A stretch of 64,000 nucleotides of DNA from Rufibacter sp. DG15C (GTDB taxonomy: Bacteria > Bacteroidota > Bacteroidia > Cytophagales > Hymenobacteraceae). Shown here piece after piece: positions 61,890-64,000 of this stretch. A program made the translations under genes and the position numbers. The stretch lies in contig NZ_CP010776.1 in NCBI RefSeq assembly GCF_001577755.1, forward strand, positions 1,860,001 through 1,924,000, in the 5' to 3' direction. Below the pieces are notes generated by a model, which saw nothing but the letters and a program-made list of their open reading frames with translations, had not been told where the DNA came from and ran no database searches. The first letter of the stretch is position 1. Every line of letters starts with the position of its first letter.

Positions 61890-61927
61890 CGTTTTCGGCC
61901 TGTTTCTATAGAAACAGGCCGAAAACG
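61890..61927. repeat. P38 palindrome, copy 29, perfect
   Basis: All 19 base pairs match: CGTTTTCGGCCTGTTTCTA and its exact reverse complement. It overlaps no terminator; the next hairpin starts eight bases later. Confidence 0.95.
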
Positions 61928-61934
61928 GATAGAA

Positions 61935-61975
61935 ATCAGAACAGCCTCTCTTGTGAAGGAGAGGCTGTTCTGATT
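61935..61975 (+). terminator. Terminator of hmgA
   Basis: ATCAGAACAGCCTCTC pairs with GAGAGGCTGTTCTGAT (16 bp) around TTGTGAAG, then TATT. The stem sequence recurs at 62923-62964. Confidence 0.8.
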
Positions 61976-62039
61976 ATTAGAGGCACTCCTTTGCCTTAAT
62001 TAATACTGAAAAGTGAAAGAATTTGTAAATATCCGGACA

Positions 62040-62873
62040 GTGAATAAGTGGCTTGTTTTACTACTCATGACACTATTTTGCACATCATGCTCAAATAGGG
62101 AAGGATATGTGCAGTATGAGTATTATCCAAATGGAGAAATAAAGGCCCAAACAGAAATCCTTAATGGAGAATGGCACGGTAAACGAGTGCGTTTTTATCC
62201 TAGTGGCAAAGTGGAGACTATCTCCTACTTTAAAGACGGGCTAAATGAAGGGGAAATGATAGACTATTATGAACATGGGCAAGTTGCGGGTAGGATTATG
62301 TATAAGAATAACCTTCTTCAAGGGCCTGCAAAGTATTATTACCCCAATGGTAAATTAGAGGTTGAGGCTCAATATAAAAACGATATAGCAGTTGGGTGGG
62401 TAAAGTTCTATAGGGAAGATGGAAGTCTTACGGCAATGGATCACCATGTTGTTAATCTGTATGAGCCAAATGGCAGAAAGGAATTAAGTCAAGTTATCAA
62501 ATTTGATGAGCTTGGGAGAATTATGAAGGACAGTAGTTATTATGTTAGTGTGAGTAGTAACTGTAATGAGGTTAGATTGAATGACACTTGCTTTCTCACG
62601 GTTACATTAGAAAAACCTAAGCTTAAACAAAGTATGCAGTTATTGATAGGTGGTTATGATGAGTTCTTTAAACTAGTTGACCCAAGCCAACAAGACACGA
62701 TAAAAGGAAAGAATTTTAAAGCAACGTATAGATTTGTTGCCAAGGAGAAAGGGTTAAATGTTATCAGGGGACGAGTTGATGACTTTGAGCAAGAGTATTT
62801 TAAAAACACTGATACAGTAGCCGTTAGGCGTGAACGTAGGTTATGCTTCTCTAAAACAATTATAGTCCGGTAA
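62040..62873 (+). CDS. MORN-repeat lipoprotein (YwqK-like)
   Basis: 277 residues from a GTG at 62040 (VNKWLVLLLMTLFCTSC gives a clean lipobox); a GTG at 62013 in frame is the alternative. After the lipobox come MORN_2-type repeats: YYPNGEIKAQTEI, FYPSGKVETISYFKDGL, YYEHGQVAGRIMYKNNL, YYPNGKLEVEAQYKND and FYREDGSL, each with Y/F-Y-x-x-G-K. A C-terminal beta domain of about 120 residues, not recognised, follows. GC is near 38 percent. Database labels of antitoxin for such repeats are not supported here, as no toxin gene adjoins it. Confidence 0.78.
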   Translation: MNKWLVLLLMTLFCTSCSNREGYVQYEYYPNGEIKAQTEILNGEWHGKRVRFYPSGKVETISYFKDGLNEGEMIDYYEHGQVAGRIMYKNNLLQGPAKYYYPNGKLEVEAQYKNDIAVGWVKFYREDGSLTAMDHHVVNLYEPNGRKELSQVIKFDELGRIMKDSSYYVSVSSNCNEVRLNDTCFLTVTLEKPKLKQSMQLLIGGYDEFFKLVDPSQQDTIKGKNFKATYRFVAKEKGLNVIRGRVDDFEQEYFKNTDTVAVRRERRLCFSKTIIVR

Positions 62874-62922
62874 ATGGAGCTAACTGAAAACCGCTGCCTA
62901 ATCAAAAAAAACTAAAACGCTA

Positions 62923-62964
62923 CTGCAGAACAGCCTTTCTTTTACAAGAGAGGCTGTTCTGCAG
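62923..62964. repeat. Hairpin duplicated from the hmgA terminator
   Basis: CTGCAGAACAGCCTTTCT pairs with AGAGAGGCTGTTCTGCAG (one mismatch). The core CAGAACAGCCT and AGGCTGTTCTG is the same as at 61935-61975; the two copies bracket the MORN gene. Confidence 0.75.
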
Positions 62965-63050
62965 GAAGACAGCTCAAGCATTTATTAACTTCCATAATCC
63001 TGCCAGCGGCTCAGTCAGGCGCTCAACTTACGGGAGACCTCAGTTCTTGC

Positions 63051-63087
63051 CGTTTTCACCTCCTTCCCAGAAAACAGCATAAAACCG
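63051..63087. repeat. P38 palindrome, copy 30, decayed
   Basis: CGTTTTCACCTCC to AGAAAACAGCATAAAACCG; arms poorly paired, 37 bp. Confidence 0.55.
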
Positions 63088-63327
63088 TACGGTTTGGTGT
63101 TCGGTTTCATATCATGCTTGTTCATAATCGTACACTTTCACGGCGTGGTTAATTGTGTAAATAATTGATAATCAAGTGTTTTTATAAATTGGCATAGGGC
63201 TTGCCAATTGTTACTTGCCTAAAGATTAGGACAGCGTGCAACGGTGAGAGAGAAACACAGTCTTTTACTTGAACACTTGGCCGCTTAACAGGCACCTTGG
63301 TTTACACCTTAACAACAGTCTGCGCAT

Positions 63328-63588
63328 ATGCGATTCTTTTTACTCTCTTCATTAGTGGTGCTGGGATTGATCAATGTCTGTGTGCCGGTGCAGGTAGAAA
63401 TCTATGCCAGCCATTGCGCCTTAGACAGAAGTTTGTTGCAGGTGAAAGGTTTTCAGGTGAGAACCGCAGACCTGCCAGAGGCAGAGGAGCAGGAAGACCT
63501 TTCAGAAGAACAAGAGAGTTTCGCCCGGAAGGGATTAGAGGCTTTGGCCCGTCCCTGGATGCAGAAATTGAGATGGTTACAAGAATAG
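63328..63588 (+). CDS. Small secreted or anchored protein
   Basis: 86 residues from the ATG at 63328. The N-terminal hydrophobic stretch MRFFLLSSLVVLGLINVCV is a likely signal; the rest is acidic (EAEEQEDLSEEQESF) and ends in WMQKLRWLQE. A second plus-strand frame (63297-63611) covers the same bases but lacks a good start. No family is recognised. Confidence 0.55.
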   Translation: MRFFLLSSLVVLGLINVCVPVQVEIYASHCALDRSLLQVKGFQVRTADLPEAEEQEDLSEEQESFARKGLEALARPWMQKLRWLQE

Positions 63589-63637
63589 CCCAGCCTAAGG
63601 GCGAGGTATAAAAATATTTTGGTTGTTTGTGTAGAGC

Positions 63638-63662
63638 CGGCCCCTTTGGGGCCGTTTCTTAT
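63638..63662 (+). terminator. Terminator of the small gene
   Basis: CGGCCCC and GGGGCCG with a TTT loop, followed by TTTCTTATTTT. Confidence 0.85.
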
Positions 63663-63774
63663 TTTAAGCCAGTCCAAAACTGATAAGAATCAACCTGCGC
63701 TATGACGCAAACAGGTCATGGGCGCTAGCCATACGCCAGAACTTTGTATCCACCAACAAAGAATTCCCCAGCGT

Positions 63775-64000
63775 ATGGCCTCTGCTTCTCTGCTTAAAAA
63801 ATACAACGTACCTGTACCAAGGTATACCAGCTATCCAACGGTTCCTTTCTGGGGCGACCAACTTCCAGCCACCCAAGACTGGCAAGAGGTGCTCTTGCAA
63901 ACCTTCAAGGCCACCAATCAGCAGGAAGGCATTAGTCTGTACGTGCACCTGCCTTTCTGCGAGAGCCTGTGCACCTACTGTGGCTGTAACAAGCGCATCA
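63775..64000 (+). CDS. hemN: Oxygen-independent coproporphyrinogen III oxidase, 5' part
   Basis: 75 residues from the ATG at 63775, running off the window. The N-terminus has YNVPVPRYTSYPTVPFW, then SLYVHLPFCESLCTYCGCNK, where the C-x3-C-x2-C radical SAM cluster and the following GC of HemN (CxxxCxxCGC) are visible. It makes protoporphyrinogen without oxygen in heme synthesis. HemN family members of the HemW type lack CGC, which supports HemN. Confidence 0.93.
   Translation, partial: MASASLLKKYNVPVPRYTSYPTVPFWGDQLPATQDWQEVLLQTFKATNQQEGISLYVHLPFCESLCTYCGCNKRI

Larger units (their letters stand above)
62874..63327. other. Noncoding stretch after the MORN gene
   Basis: It holds a hairpin (62923-62964), a decayed P38 (copy 30) and an AT-rich part (63130-63220) with a small ATTGGCA...TGCCAAT hairpin. 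No gene is seen. Confidence 0.65.

Noticed and set aside
62040-62873. Toxin-antitoxin system based on the YwqK/MORN label
   Set aside because: No toxin gene adjoins it, and the product is a predicted lipoprotein.
2043-63087. P38 copies as a CRISPR array
   Set aside because: Copies are thousands of bases apart, palindromic throughout, and not separated by uniform spacers; no cas gene is present.

Overview
The window looks like part of the chromosome of a Bacteroidota bacterium of the Cytophagales, most likely a Hymenobacteraceae member near Rufibacter, Nibribacter or Pontibacter. This placement is an inference. It rests on the type IX secretion (CHU_C-type) C-terminal domain, several TonB-dependent receptors with carboxypeptidase-like N-terminal domains, DUF4249, DUF4142 and DUF2795 proteins, promoters of the TTG-N20-TAnnTTTG type, the near absence of Shine-Dalgarno sequences, and a base composition near 50 percent GC. 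I saw no phage, transposase, CRISPR array, rRNA or tRNA.

Layout. 1-5.6 kb: the 3' part of rpoN, a PAP2-like membrane protein, a large inverted-repeat element, two small membrane proteins, a secreted M28 peptidase and an enoyl-CoA hydratase. 5.7-9.6 kb: a secreted orphan, four tandem DUF4142 lipoproteins and a small lipoprotein. 9.8-18.9 kb: uvrA and a three-gene outer-membrane operon (TonB-dependent receptor, DUF4249 lipoprotein, MG2-type protein). 19.1-27.5 kb: a D-threonine aldolase-like enzyme, a large T9SS-secreted protein, a PepSY protein, a LOG-family enzyme, a MacB-type permease and queA. 27.8-39.8 kb: a PAS/GAF histidine kinase with its response regulator, ispD, a GyrI-like protein, an orphan ABC ATPase, DUF2795, a beta-barrel protein, a DUF349 protein, ettA, an AT-rich orphan membrane gene, DUF2188 and an alpha/beta hydrolase. 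39.9-54.2 kb: YceI, a TonB-receptor-like protein, a second histidine kinase, a siderophore-type TonB receptor, an M16 peptidase and a class C beta-lactamase-like hydrolase. 54.4-64 kb: ruvX-def, orphans, a glyoxalase-fold protein, a zinc-dependent phospholipase C-like protein, a CtpA-type S41 protease, homogentisate dioxygenase, a MORN-repeat lipoprotein and the start of hemN.

The most striking feature is not a gene. A 38-bp palindrome, here called P38, has a half-site close to CGTTTTTGGCCTGTTTTCC followed by its reverse complement. I count 30 copies, about one per 2.1 kb, and every one is intergenic. They sit at nearly every boundary between transcription units (convergent, divergent and tandem) and are absent from the short gaps inside apparent operons. 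Many share bases with an adjacent intrinsic-terminator hairpin, so two mutually exclusive RNA structures are possible. A few lie at the predicted 5' end of a transcript. A second family, a MITE-like inverted repeat with TGTCATCCTGAAAGGA ends, occurs three times.

Most genes are core or envelope functions in short operons. The accessory part consists of AT-rich orphans (37733-38314, 55480-56226 and the MORN gene near 62.0-62.9 kb) and the DUF4142 array.
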